A stretch of 64,000 bases of DNA from JANXXV01 sp038230275 (GTDB lineage Bacteria; Acidobacteriota; Terriglobia; Bryobacterales; Bryobacteraceae), in contig JBBRNO010000006.1 in assembly GCA_038230275.1 (NCBI GenBank), forward strand, positions 1-64,000. Reading direction: 5' to 3'. Positions 24,871 through 32,940 of the stretch are shown in pieces. The notes beneath the pieces are model-generated. The model had not been told where the DNA came from and did no database searches. It saw only the letters and a list, made by a program, of their open reading frames with translations. The position numbers and the translations under genes are program-made. The first letter of the stretch is position 1, and each line of letters begins with the position of its first letter.

Positions 24871-25759
24871 GCTCAAACAAATGCGCCAACCCCGGAAACC
24901 CATTCATTGCCAGACGGCATGATGGCCCATCCCCCCACCACCGCGGCGCATGAAAAGTGTTCTTCGGAACGTACACCACATCGCCTACGTTCGCGATAAT
25001 CACGCCCTGCGTTTCAATCGGATACCTGATCTGCCCCGCCATAATCAGCCAGAACTCCGAACTCTCCGGATGGTAATGCCCCTTGTCGGCGGGATTCAAC
25101 GCCGGCAGATTCTTCTGATACCCGTAAATAAAATTCGCTGCGCCGCGATCGTCGTCTACAACTGGAATTGTGCCCTTCAGCCGGCCCTCGTCCAGGCCCT
25201 TCGCCACTTCATCGAAAGTAGTATGCGCCTTATTGTTCCGCCCATACACGGCGGGCTTGCGCGTGAACCGGACGGGAACCCAATCGATCCCCGGCATCTT
25301 CGGCGGCTCCACATCTTTGGTGAAAAGCGTTTTCGCGCCGGCGATATTCACCTCAAACCGCACAGAAGGCTTATCGCCGACAGTCTCAAAGGAGAACAGC
25401 GTCTGCATGGGCACTTGCACAATAGAGCCCTTCTTCGCCACGAATGGATCGGTCCCTTCGATGTCAAAACGGATCTCTCCATCCATCACCACCCACCAAG
25501 CCCGAGTATCGGGATGAACGCTTCGCGGCGATTTGGTGCCCGGTTTTGCCGAAATGTACTCGGCGTAGAGCCGGTCGTCGTCCACAATCAATTCACGCCA
25601 GTCCGCGTGACCGGCGTGCTTGGTTTTCAGCTCCGCCCACTTGGTGATGGGCCGGTGCGGACCGGTGTACTTCCCGGGCGCCCCTTTCGGCGCAATCAAA
25701 TCCTGCGCCCCCAGCTGTGTTGCTAGAGCCGCAACAATGATCCCGGCAAGTATCCTCAT
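24863..25759 (-). CDS. Secreted bicupin protein
   Basis: A 298-residue exported protein with signal peptide MRILAGIIVAALATQLGAQ. Two cupin barrels follow: the first at about 60-165 (HPDTRAWWVVMDGEIRFDIEGTDPFVAKKGSIVQVP), the second at about 200-290 (KGHYHPESSEFWLIMAGQIRYPIETQGVIIANVGDVVYVPKNTFHAPRWWG). The second has a full metal site (HxHxxxxE...H); the first retains HPD but lacks the usual second histidine pair. Likely a metal-dependent enzyme or sugar-binding protein in the periplasm; substrate unknown. The open frame upstream of ATG 25759 has no supporting features. Confidence 0.8.
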   Translation of the reverse strand: MRILAGIIVAALATQLGAQDLIAPKGAPGKYTGPHRPITKWAELKTKHAGHADWRELIVDDDRLYAEYISAKPGTKSPRSVHPDTRAWWVVMDGEIRFDIEGTDPFVAKKGSIVQVPMQTLFSFETVGDKPSVRFEVNIAGAKTLFTKDVEPPKMPGIDWVPVRFTRKPAVYGRNNKAHTTFDEVAKGLDEGRLKGTIPVVDDDRGAANFIYGYQKNLPALNPADKGHYHPESSEFWLIMAGQIRYPIETQGVIIANVGDVVYVPKNTFHAPRWWGDGPSCRLAMNGFPGLAHLFEPK

Positions 25760-25877
25760 GTCAGTCACACTCCTCGATGGAAAGAACCCGATTCTATCAA
25801 ACACGACGGTTCTCCCGGTTCTCGGCATTTGGTCCTGTCAAGCAAGGTAGAAAGTTCCGCTGTTGAGCGGCCGCCAA

Positions 25878-25924
25878 ATGAACCGGTGTCGTCGTTGCCG
25901 GCCCGGCGCGACCGGCCGGTTCAT
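25878..25924. repeat. Inverted repeat in divergent promoter region
   Basis: A 9-bp perfect inverted repeat (ATGAACCGG at 25878-25886 and its complement at 25916-25924) encloses a GC-rich 29-nt loop that can pair internally. It lies between the divergent bicupin and PQQ-dehydrogenase genes. It might be an operator, an attenuator or a remnant of a palindromic repeat; nothing decides. Confidence 0.4.
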
Positions 25925-25977
25925 CGCGGTGCGCTAAGCCTCAGCGTAGAATAAAGATCGATTTGCCAATGGTTCCC

Positions 25978-28065
25978 ATGAATCGCATCTACAAACTCGT
26001 CGTCCTTTTACTGCCCACTCTTGCTTTCGCCCAGCCGGATTGGCCAACCTACGGCGGCAATCCGGCCGGAACGCGCTATTCCACGCTCAATCAGATCAAC
26101 CCCCGGAATGTCGCGAAGTTGAAAGTAGCCTGGACGTACGACACCGGCGACGCTTTCCGCAATTCCGAAATGCAATGCCAGCCCATCGTGGTCCACGGCA
26201 CTTTGTACGCCACTACGCCCAAGCTCCGCCTGATCGCGCTCGATGCCGCGACCGGTAAATTGCAATGGCAGTTCGATCCCAACTCCGTCAATCCAGGGAT
26301 CGGAAAATCGCGCAACCGCGGAGTCACGTATTGGGAAGAAAGCAACGACCGCCGCATCTTCGTAGCCGCCAAGACATTCCTATACGCGGTAGACGCCAGC
26401 ACCGGCAAACTGATCTCGACCTTCGGAACCAACGGCAGCGTCGATCTTCGCGAAGGCCTGGGCCGCGATACCGCAAACATGTCCATCTCGGCCACCACTC
26501 CGGGCATTATCTACAAGGACCTGCTAATCCTCGGCAGCATCGTGAATGAAACACTGCCCGCTGCCCCAGGCGACATCCGCGCCTACGACGTTCGCACGGG
26601 CAAGCTGCGCTGGACGTTCCACACGATTCCGCATCCCGGTGAGTTCGGCTACAACACCTGGCCCAAGGACGCCTGGACCTTCATCGGCGGCGCGAACAAT
26701 TGGTCCGGCATGAGCCTCGACGAAAAACGTGGCATCGTCTTCGCCCCCACCGGATCGGCCGCCTTCGATTTCTACGGCTCAAACCGCGCCGGTGACAATC
26801 TCTTTGCCAATACGCTGCTTGCTCTGGACGCCGCTACCGGAAAGCGAATCTGGCACTTCCAGGCCGTTCATCACGACGTCTGGGATCGCGACTTTCCTTC
26901 CGCTCCCACTCTGGTCACCGTGCAGCACAACGGCCGCGCCGTGGACGCAATAGCGCAGATTACCAAGGCCGGTGTGGTCTATGTCTTCGACCGCGCCACC
27001 GGAAAACCGCTGTTCCCCATTGAGCAGCGGAAGGTTCCTCAAAGCGACGTCGATGGCGAAATCACCGCGAAGTCGCAGCCGTTCCCCACCGCTCCGCCGC
27101 CGTTCGCCAGGCAATCCTTCACCGAAGACGAAGTAACGAATCGCACGCCCGAGGCGCACAAGGCAGTTCTCGAACGGTTACGTCAGGTGCGCACTGGCGG
27201 ACAATTCCTGCCGCCCAGCTTACAGGGAACGGTGATTTTCCCTGGCTTTGATGGCGGCGGGGAATGGGGCGGTGCGGCGTTCGATCCGCAAACCGGCAGG
27301 CTCTACGTCAACGCGAATGAGATGGCGTGGATCATGCGTCTGGTAGAGCGAACCAAGGGCGGTCCCGTCACCGCCAAGAGTCTCTACACCCAAAGGTGCG
27401 CCAACTGCCATGGGGCGGACCGCGCCGGCAGCCCGCCCGAATTCCCGTCGCTGGTTGGCATTGGAGAGCGCCACACAGACATGGAAATCGACAGCGTCAT
27501 CCGCAAAGGCAATGGACGGATGCCTGGATTCGGTAACCTGAAACCGGAAGAAACCTTGGCGATCACACGCTACATCGCCAAGGGAGAAGAGAAGGAACTG
27601 AACCTGGGACCCAGTACCGCCACGGCCCTCACAGATCAGAAATACCGCTTCGACGGCTACAACAAATTTCTGGATCCTGACGGCTACCCGGCCGTGAAGC
27701 CACCCTGGGGAACGCTAAACGCAATCGATCTGAACAAGGGTACAATCGCCTGGAAGATTCCCTTCGGAGAATATCCCAAACTGGTCGAAAAACTAGGCAC
27801 CACGGGTAGTGAAAACTACGGCGGACCCATCGTGACGGCCGGTGGACTGCTCTTTATTGGCGCCACCACGCACGATAGCAAGTTCCGCGCATTCAATAAG
27901 GAAACGGGTGAAATGCTCTGGCAAACGGTTTTACCCGCGGGCGGAAACGCCACCCCTGCAACGTATCAGGTGAACGGGCGGCAATATGTGGTAATCGGTG
28001 CAGGCGGCGGCAAGTCCGGCTCACCATCGGGCGGCTCCTACGTTGCGTTCGCGCTACCGGAATAG
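25978..28065 (+). CDS. PQQ-dependent dehydrogenase with inserted cytochrome c domain
   Basis: A 695-residue exported quinoprotein. Signal peptide [18 protein letters not shown], then an eight-bladed PQQ propeller opening [20 protein letters not shown] with the family's repeated W motifs ([61 protein letters not shown]). A c-type cytochrome domain with CANCHG near residue 475 and a methionine ligand in GRMPGFG near 520 is inserted between propeller blades; the last blades ([32 protein letters not shown]) follow it. It resembles glucose or alcohol dehydrogenases that pass electrons through haem to a terminal acceptor. PQQ biosynthesis genes are not in the window. Start ATG 25978 fits the signal peptide; ATG at 25969 is possible. 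Confidence 0.88.
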   Translation: MNRIYKLVVLLLPTLAFAQPDWPTYGGNPAGTRYSTLNQINPRNVAKLKVAWTYDTGDAFRNSEMQCQPIVVHGTLYATTPKLRLIALDAATGKLQWQFDPNSVNPGIGKSRNRGVTYWEESNDRRIFVAAKTFLYAVDASTGKLISTFGTNGSVDLREGLGRDTANMSISATTPGIIYKDLLILGSIVNETLPAAPGDIRAYDVRTGKLRWTFHTIPHPGEFGYNTWPKDAWTFIGGANNWSGMSLDEKRGIVFAPTGSAAFDFYGSNRAGDNLFANTLLALDAATGKRIWHFQAVHHDVWDRDFPSAPTLVTVQHNGRAVDAIAQITKAGVVYVFDRATGKPLFPIEQRKVPQSDVDGEITAKSQPFPTAPPPFARQSFTEDEVTNRTPEAHKAVLERLRQVRTGGQFLPPSLQGTVIFPGFDGGGEWGGAAFDPQTGRLYVNANEMAWIMRLVERTKGGPVTAKSLYTQRCANCHGADRAGSPPEFPSLVGIGERHTDMEIDSVIRKGNGRMPGFGNLKPEETLAITRYIAKGEEKELNLGPSTATALTDQKYRFDGYNKFLDPDGYPAVKPPWGTLNAIDLNKGTIAWKIPFGEYPKLVEKLGTTGSENYGGPIVTAGGLLFIGATTHDSKFRAFNKETGEMLWQTVLPAGGNATPATYQVNGRQYVVIGAGGGKSGSPSGGSYVAFALPE

Positions 28066-28088
28066 GCCGCGCCTTCGCGCTGAGCCCC

Positions 28089-28655
28089 TCACTTATGGGC
28101 TGCGGGCTTTACGTTTCCGCAGTCCGCACCCAGCCATTTCCCGACAATTTTAGACTTCATCTCAGTGGCGCCGCCGGTATCTGAAATCGTACCGTCGATA
28201 TTGCCAGTCCAGCTTTCAGAACTTGCCGCCACGATCCGAACCGTGCCGACACTCTTCTGCGTGCCCTTCATGCACTCCAGACGAATCTCCTGCACCGTGG
28301 AACTGGCCTTCACAACCGTTCGCTTACAAGAGCCGTCTTCCTTTTCGCTTCCAAAAGCAAAAGGCTTGTTCAAATCTTCCTTCAGAACACAACTTCGACT
28401 GACGACCGGCTTAGAAGCGTTCGACTGGCCGCCCTTCATCGCGGCTTCCATTTTGGCTCTAGCTTCCGGTGGCATTTTCGCCATCGCCCGTTCCATCTCC
28501 GCTCGTTCACTAGCTGGTATCGGCGGAGTGCCCTTGGTTTCATAGGTAGATGTAGATTCCCAAAGTCCCGGCTTAATGCTGAGGTTTTCAGCACCCGCCC
28601 GTCCTGAGAGGATGCAGAAAACTACAGCGAGAATGGATCGTCTGTCCTTAAACAT
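28089..28655 (-). CDS. Secreted DUF3617 protein
   Basis: A 188-residue exported protein with signal peptide MFKDRRSILAVVFCILSGRAGA. The domain begins SIKPGLWESTSTYETKGTPPIP, typical of DUF3617, and includes a long Met/Ala-rich helix (ERAEMERAMAKMPPEARAKMEAAMKGG), the conserved cysteines in SRSCVLKEDL and GSCKRTVV, and closes with KWLGADCGNVKP. The family occurs widely in Proteobacteria and Acidobacteriota without known function. ATG at 28655 starts the signal peptide; 42 upstream codons are dropped. Convergent with the PQQ dehydrogenase gene, 23 bp apart. Confidence 0.8.
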   Translation of the reverse strand: MFKDRRSILAVVFCILSGRAGAENLSIKPGLWESTSTYETKGTPPIPASERAEMERAMAKMPPEARAKMEAAMKGGQSNASKPVVSRSCVLKEDLNKPFAFGSEKEDGSCKRTVVKASSTVQEIRLECMKGTQKSVGTVRIVAASSESWTGNIDGTISDTGGATEMKSKIVGKWLGADCGNVKPAAHK

Positions 28656-28884
28656 AACGCCGAAAGTATACCATCTGTTCTGTGGACCGGCAGGTCCGTA
28701 AACCCACTTTTTTCGGTATTGGATGCCTTTCCCCAACAGAGCGGGGACACCCAACAGCCAGCACCGAATTGAACGTACCACTCATACCTCCGGTTCTCCC
28801 GAACTTCTGTCACGCGATCAGGTGGACTCGGCGGCTCAAGCCGGAACGAAGGCGCTAAACTTTGGAGAGGAAACAAGGCCGGGC

Positions 28885-29235
28885 ATGGACAACACGAGAG
28901 TATTCAGAATGAAGTTCGCGAGTGTCTACCCGCATTACATCGCCAAGGCGGAGAAGAAGGGTCGTACGAAGGACGAGGTGCATGCCATCATCCACTGGCT
29001 CACGGGCCACGATGAACAGGCTCTGCAACAGCAGATTGACACGAAAATCGACTTCGAGACTTTCTTCGCCCGGGCACCACGGATCAACCCGAATGTCTCC
29101 AAGATCACCGGCGTGATCTGCGGCTATCGGGTGGAGGCGATCGAGGATCGGCTCATGCAGCAGATTCGTTATCTGGACAAGCTACTGGACGAACTGGCCA
29201 AGGGAAAGACCATGGACAAGATCCTGAGGAGATGA
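28885..29235 (+). CDS. DUF2200 family protein
   Basis: A 116-residue cytoplasmic protein matching DUF2200 over its full length: FRMKFASVYPHYIAKAEKKGRTKDEVHAIIHWLTGH, then VSKITGVICGYRVEAIEDRLMQQIRYLDKLLDELAKGK. It is helical, basic, and has no catalytic motif known to me. ATG at 28885 begins the domain; the 54 codons upstream are in frame but show no homology. The gene stands alone between the DUF3617 gene and the ArsR operon, and its role is unknown. Confidence 0.85.
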   Translation: MDNTRVFRMKFASVYPHYIAKAEKKGRTKDEVHAIIHWLTGHDEQALQQQIDTKIDFETFFARAPRINPNVSKITGVICGYRVEAIEDRLMQQIRYLDKLLDELAKGKTMDKILRR

Positions 29236-29508
29236 GCACTGGTGTCGGTCTTGTCTTCATTGTTTCCGTTGCGTTCTGTGGCAATCGTGGCCCAGATCGC
29301 CGCCTTGGATCCGCTCCTGAGCACCTGCTTCCACGCCGTTTTTTCGATAGAGAGTGAGTCACGGCGGAGCGGCAAAAGATTGGCCCGGCGCCCGGCCAGA
29401 TACCACCGCGAGTGATCGCCCGGACGTCTCGCTGGAACGACGCCTCGCTCAGTTCGGTTTTCCGGCCGCAATCGCGACTTTGCGTTACTTTGTCGGCCGA
29501 CGCCACCC
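29236..29508. other. Non-coding stretch before the ArsR operon
   Basis: About 270 bases with no supportable gene. Both strands have open frames of 100-120 codons, but none has a credible start, ribosome-binding site or recognisable domain. Base composition resembles the neighbours, so it may be a decayed gene. The 3' edge leads into the palindromic promoter. Confidence 0.5.
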
Positions 29509-29538
29509 TTGATAGGCAAGTCTAGACTTGCCTATAAT
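29509..29538 (+). promoter_or_regulatory. Sigma-70-type promoter of the ArsR operon with palindromic spacer
   Basis: TTGATA at 29509-29514 and TATAAT at 29533-29538 are separated by 18 bp. The position 7 nt after the -10 is the GTG at 29546, so the transcript may be leaderless. A perfect 24-bp palindrome (29512-29535, half-site ATAGGCAAGTCT) fills the spacer. Confidence 0.7.
29512..29535. promoter_or_regulatory. 24-bp perfect palindrome, probable ArsR-family operator
   Basis: The half-site ATAGGCAAGTCT is followed at once by its exact reverse complement, centred on TCTAGA. It overlaps both promoter elements, so a dimeric repressor bound here would block RNA polymerase. The regulator encoded next to it (29546) is the natural candidate for autorepression. 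Confidence 0.7.
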
Positions 29539-29545
29539 TGAACGA

Positions 29546-29833
29546 GTGAGTGATGTTTTCGAGGCTATCGCTGTTCCGGCACGCCGCGCAATTCTCGACG
29601 AGCTTGTGGACCGGGACGGCCAAACGCTCTTCGAACTATGCACCCGGTTGGCGATGAAGCATCAGATCGGATTAACGCGCCAGGCAATCTCGCAGCACCT
29701 CGACGTGTTGGAGTCGGCGGGACTCGTTTCAACGATCCGGCAAGGCAAGTTCAAGTTTCACCACGTGCACACGGAACCGATCGGCGCGATCGCCGAACGG
29801 TGGCCAAAACAGTCCGGCAAAAGGAGCCGCTAA
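29546..29833 (+). CDS. ArsR/SdpR-type winged-helix transcriptional regulator
   Basis: A 95-residue one-domain winged-helix repressor. It begins VSDVFEAIAVPARRAILDELVDRDGQTLFEL, contains the recognition helix TRQAISQHLDVLESAGLV and the wing STIRQGKFKFHHV, and ends ERWPKQ. No metal-binding CxC motif of ArsR/SmtB is present, so it belongs to the SdpR-like non-metal branch. A TTG at 29528 is in frame but lies inside the operator and the -10 box, so GTG at 29546 is preferred and is close to the predicted transcription start. It overlaps the VOC gene by one base (TAATG). Confidence 0.85.
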   Translation: MSDVFEAIAVPARRAILDELVDRDGQTLFELCTRLAMKHQIGLTRQAISQHLDVLESAGLVSTIRQGKFKFHHVHTEPIGAIAERWPKQSGKRSR

Positions 29834-30219
29834 TGAGGATCGTTGTGAGTAGCGTTTTTGTGGATGATCAAGGCAAGGCGCTTGATTTCTACACAAACAA
29901 GTTGGGTTTCGTCAAGAAGACGGAGATCCCAATGGGAGCGGCCAGGTGGCTTACCGTGGTCTCGCCCAGTGACCCCGATGGCACAGAGCTCCTGCTGGAA
30001 CCCAATAGTCATCCCGCTGTCGGCCCATTCAAAAACGCTCTGCTGCACGACGGAATTCCGTTCACGTCGTTTGGGGTGGACGATGTGAAGGCGGAGTACG
30101 AACGCCTGCGCGCCTTGGGGGTGGCCTTCACGCAGCCGCCAGTTGCGATGGGCCCTGTGACGACGGCTGTGTTGGCGGATACCTGCGGCAACTTGATTCA
30201 GTTGGCGCAAAAGGGTTAG
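29833..30219 (+). CDS. VOC-fold (glyoxalase/bleomycin-resistance-like) protein
   Basis: A 128-residue vicinal-oxygen-chelate protein. It shows the two beta-alpha-beta-beta-beta halves: VVSSVFVDDQGKALDFYTNKLGFVKKTE with ELLLEPNSH, and GIPFTSFGVDDVKAEYERLRALGVAF with VLADTCGNLIQLAQ. Proteins of this kind often follow ArsR/SdpR regulators and resemble extradiol or glyoxalase-like enzymes; the substrate is unknown. Metal ligands may be Glu in ELLLEP and at the C-terminus Gln rather than Glu (GNLIQLAQ), so the site is unusual. ATG at 29833 overlaps the regulator stop. Confidence 0.87.
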   Translation: MRIVVSSVFVDDQGKALDFYTNKLGFVKKTEIPMGAARWLTVVSPSDPDGTELLLEPNSHPAVGPFKNALLHDGIPFTSFGVDDVKAEYERLRALGVAFTQPPVAMGPVTTAVLADTCGNLIQLAQKG

Positions 30220-30223
30220 CGGC

Positions 30224-30790
30224 ATGTCGATGACTGAAACGTCGCCGGCGCCATTCAAGGATCTGCTGAAAGGGCTGCGTTCGCCCAGCAAGGACAGACA
30301 GAATCTAGCCTTCGAGGGACTATTAAAAGCAACTGAGGAGCCCGTCGCGTGGGCATACGAACTATGGGATGATCTGCTACTCACGCTGCGGGATGGTGAC
30401 AACCGGCAACGCTCAATCGCGGCCCAGGTGCTCTCCAACCTTGCGAAGAGCGATCCCGAGCAGCGAATGTCAAAGGATCTGACAGCCTTGCTGAGAGTTT
30501 CTAAGGATGAGCACTTTGTGACCGCCCGCCACTGCTTGCAGTCGCTTTGGAAGGTCGGGGTTGCGGGCGAGCCTCAGCGGAACGCGCTGTTGAAGGGGCT
30601 CGTGCTCCGCTTTGAGGAATGTACTGCTGAGAAGAACTGTACGTTGATTCGTTACGACATTCTGGTTGTCCTCCGGCGCGTTTACGGCGTCGTCAGCGAC
30701 CAGAACATCCAGGCTACGGCCCAACGGTTGATGGCTACGGAGCGAGACCCCAAATACCGGACAAAGTATGCCGCAGTCTGGCGGAAATGA
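30224..30790 (+). CDS. HEAT-repeat-like helical protein
   Basis: A 188-residue all-helical cytoplasmic protein (FKDLLKGLRSPSKDRQNLAFEGLLKATEEPVAW; LLLTLRDGDNRQRSIAAQVLSNLAKSDPEQRM; FVTARHCLQSLWKVGVAG; ALLKGLVLRFEE). The paired helices of about 35-40 residues look like HEAT or armadillo repeats, which bind other proteins. No catalytic residues are evident. It starts 4 nt after the VOC gene, so it belongs to the ArsR-VOC operon. Similar proteins often sit beside ArsR/VOC genes of unknown role, from memory. Confidence 0.7.
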   Translation: MSMTETSPAPFKDLLKGLRSPSKDRQNLAFEGLLKATEEPVAWAYELWDDLLLTLRDGDNRQRSIAAQVLSNLAKSDPEQRMSKDLTALLRVSKDEHFVTARHCLQSLWKVGVAGEPQRNALLKGLVLRFEECTAEKNCTLIRYDILVVLRRVYGVVSDQNIQATAQRLMATERDPKYRTKYAAVWRK

Positions 30791-31114
30791 GGTCTTGCGT
30801 CTCATACTCACAATAAACGGCGAGTGCGGCAGGAAGCGGACCGTTCAGATCGACGTCGCCGCCCGGCGCTATGCCAACAAACAACTCTGAAGGTGACACA
30901 AAATTCACATCCATCGGCGCCCGAAAACGGAGGTCGCTGATAAAGCTCACGATCATAGACAACTTGGCCCATCCAACAGTTGCCGTGCATTCGGCGCGTA
31001 TCTTATGAAAGCCATCATCCCGGGATCGTCCAATCCAGACCTTGCTTCTGAACCACTAGCCGGTTTCGCTTGCCTGCCTCACAACCCACGACAAACGGAA
31101 TGCTAGAATCCATT
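30791..31114. other. Stretch without a supportable gene
   Basis: About 320 bases between the HEAT-repeat gene and the CADD gene. The minus strand has an open frame at roughly 30735-31055 containing AECTATVGWAKLSMIVSFI and ending GIWGLAP, but it overlaps the end of the HEAT gene and has no clear start. It could be a degenerate gene. No promoter or RNA was recognised. Confidence 0.4.
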
Positions 31115-31798
31115 ATGGTTTCCTGTTCTCTTTCCCATCTTGACAAGATTGACGCCCAGGTCGCGCGGCGGAGCCTGCTGCTTCATCCGTTTTACCAATG
31201 CTGGACTCGCGGCGAGCTTCCGGCAGAGGCGCTTCGCGATTACGCTGCCCAGTATTATCACCACGTGGCTGCCTTCCCTACCTATCTTTCGGCGCTGCAC
31301 TCTCATACGGCCGACCAGGCGGTGCGCCGCCAAATCCTCACCAACCTCATTGACGAGGAAGCCGGCAGCCCGAATCACCCGGAACTGTGGCTCGCCTTTG
31401 CCGCCAGCGTCGGCGTATCTGCCGAGACGGCCAGGAACGCCGATCTGTGGGACGAAACCCGCGCCCTGATCGACACCTACAAGACGATTTGCCGCGACCG
31501 GACCGTCGAAGAAGGGCTCGCCGCGCTCTACGCTTATGAGAGCCAGATCCCCGCTGTCTCCGAATCGAAAATCGAGGGACTTCGCACCCACTATGGCGTC
31601 AATTCCGAAGCCGGCTTAGCCTACTTCCGGGTGCACATCGAGGCGGATCGTGAGCACTCGCGGGTAGAACGCAATCTGCTGCAAGCCGCTCTCACCGTGC
31701 AGAACGCCGATGCCGCCCGAAGCACCGTCGGAGAGGCGCTCGATGCCTTGTGGGAGATGCTCTCCGGCGTCTGCCGTCGTCACCAGATCGCCTGTTAA
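31115..31798 (+). CDS. CADD-family diiron-type protein (alternative para-aminobenzoate synthesis)
   Basis: A 227-residue helical protein of the PqqC/TenA-like fold, CADD subfamily. In Chlamydia and Nitrosomonas, members make para-aminobenzoate for folate from one of their own tyrosines. Evidence: the N-terminal ARRSLLLHPFYQCWTRGELPAEALRDYAAQYYHHVAAFP, the acidic metal region NLIDEEAGSPNHPELW near 80-95, and the C-terminal YESQIPAVSESKIEGLRTHYG with YFRVHIEADREHS (His-x4-Asp-x3-His type ligands). It is not PQQ synthase itself, although a PQQ enzyme is encoded nearby. ATG at 31115 fits the helix start; an in-frame ATG at 31100 is an alternative. Confidence 0.78.
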   Translation: MVSCSLSHLDKIDAQVARRSLLLHPFYQCWTRGELPAEALRDYAAQYYHHVAAFPTYLSALHSHTADQAVRRQILTNLIDEEAGSPNHPELWLAFAASVGVSAETARNADLWDETRALIDTYKTICRDRTVEEGLAALYAYESQIPAVSESKIEGLRTHYGVNSEAGLAYFRVHIEADREHSRVERNLLQAALTVQNADAARSTVGEALDALWEMLSGVCRRHQIAC

Positions 31799-31908
31799 GG
31801 ATCGCCCTCTCGCGCATCCAAAGGGGCAATAGTGCCAGAGTCGAATTACTTAGAATAGTTATAGTTCTCCAAAATCACATCGTGAAGGTAAAGCAAACAG
31901 CGGAGCAC

Positions 31909-32847
31909 ATGACGTGCATGGAAGTCTGGGGTGGCAGCCAGCTCACGGAACGCGGCGTGGCACTGGGCGGTTTGGATGCCTGGGTTTACAGCAAACCCTT
32001 CGGAAACGCGGAGTATGGCGGCGACATCTACTATGCCTCCAGCTGCGCCACCGGCCGCATCAGCCGCCTGCTGCTTGCCGATGTAGCCGGGCACGGCCAC
32101 TCCGTAGCCGCCACCGCTACCGAGCTTCGTACGCTGATGCGACGGTTCGTCAACCACCTGGATCAGACCGAATTCGTCCGGCTGTTGAATGAGCAGTTTG
32201 TTGCGCTCTCGCGGCAAGAAGCCTTCGCCACCGCCATCGTCACCACGTTTTTCGCGCCCACCGGACGTCTCAGCGTTTGCAATGCGGGACATCCCCGGCC
32301 TCTGGTATATTCGGCAGCGCAGCGTACGTGGGAGCTAGTAGGTCACCATGGCGAGTCCAATCTGTCGCCTCTCAGCAACATACCTTTAGGCATTCTCAAC
32401 ATTTCCCAATACGAGCAGTTCGACATCCAGCTAGAGCCCGGTGACTGCTTTCTCAGTTACAGTGACGCGTTGATCGAATCCCGCGATGCCAGTGGAGAAA
32501 TGCTGGGCGAGACCGGCCTGTTGCACATCGCAAGACAGCTTCGCGGGGTGCCGTCGCATAACCTGATCGAGTCGCTTCTCAGCGCTATCGGTCAACAGTA
32601 CCCTGAGAACCTGTCGGAAGACGATGTAACCGTGCTGGTGATCCAAGCCAACGGCCAGCAGCCGCAAAACTCCATCGGCGACAAGTTGGGTGCGCTCGGC
32701 CGCTTCTCCCGCACGCTGATCGGAGCGATCGATCCCAGTGCCGAACGTCCGCCGTTTCCGGATGCGAATCTGGCCAACATTGGCGGCGCGATCGTTCCCG
32801 CACTCGGCCGCAGGTGGCGTGCGCCAGACAAGACGGCCGATTCCTAG
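31909..32847 (+). CDS. SpoIIE/PP2C-type serine phosphatase
   Basis: A 312-residue protein with a PP2C phosphatase domain of the SpoIIE/RsbU class. Metal-binding motifs are visible: GGDIYYASSCATGRISRLLLADVAGHGHSVAATATELR, then VCNAGHPRPLVY and GDCFLSYSDALIESRDASGEMLGETG, ending SEDDVTVLVIQA. These enzymes dephosphorylate anti-sigma-factor antagonists or similar partners. No N-terminal sensor and no such partner are adjacent. A GGAG lies just before ATG 31909; ATG 31918 and GTG 31882 are alternatives. The first 15 residues (MEVWGGSQLTERGVALGGLD) are typical of this acidobacterial subfamily. Confidence 0.85.
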   Translation: MTCMEVWGGSQLTERGVALGGLDAWVYSKPFGNAEYGGDIYYASSCATGRISRLLLADVAGHGHSVAATATELRTLMRRFVNHLDQTEFVRLLNEQFVALSRQEAFATAIVTTFFAPTGRLSVCNAGHPRPLVYSAAQRTWELVGHHGESNLSPLSNIPLGILNISQYEQFDIQLEPGDCFLSYSDALIESRDASGEMLGETGLLHIARQLRGVPSHNLIESLLSAIGQQYPENLSEDDVTVLVIQANGQQPQNSIGDKLGALGRFSRTLIGAIDPSAERPPFPDANLANIGGAIVPALGRRWRAPDKTADS

Positions 32848-32940
32848 GGGTTTGGAGTCGCGGGAATCCGCCGTCCGCGGGCTTCGTCGGGAAACCGTGT
32901 GTGACAATAAGCGGGTATCGCCCGTGGAGTCCTCGATTTC

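Noticed and set aside
29169..29519. Minus-strand frames before the ArsR promoter
   Set aside because: Arginine-rich without any recognisable domain, start or ribosome site; probably noise or an old remnant.
31115..31798. CADD gene as PqqC for the nearby PQQ dehydrogenase
   Set aside because: Sequence blocks fit CADD better, and no other pqq gene is present.
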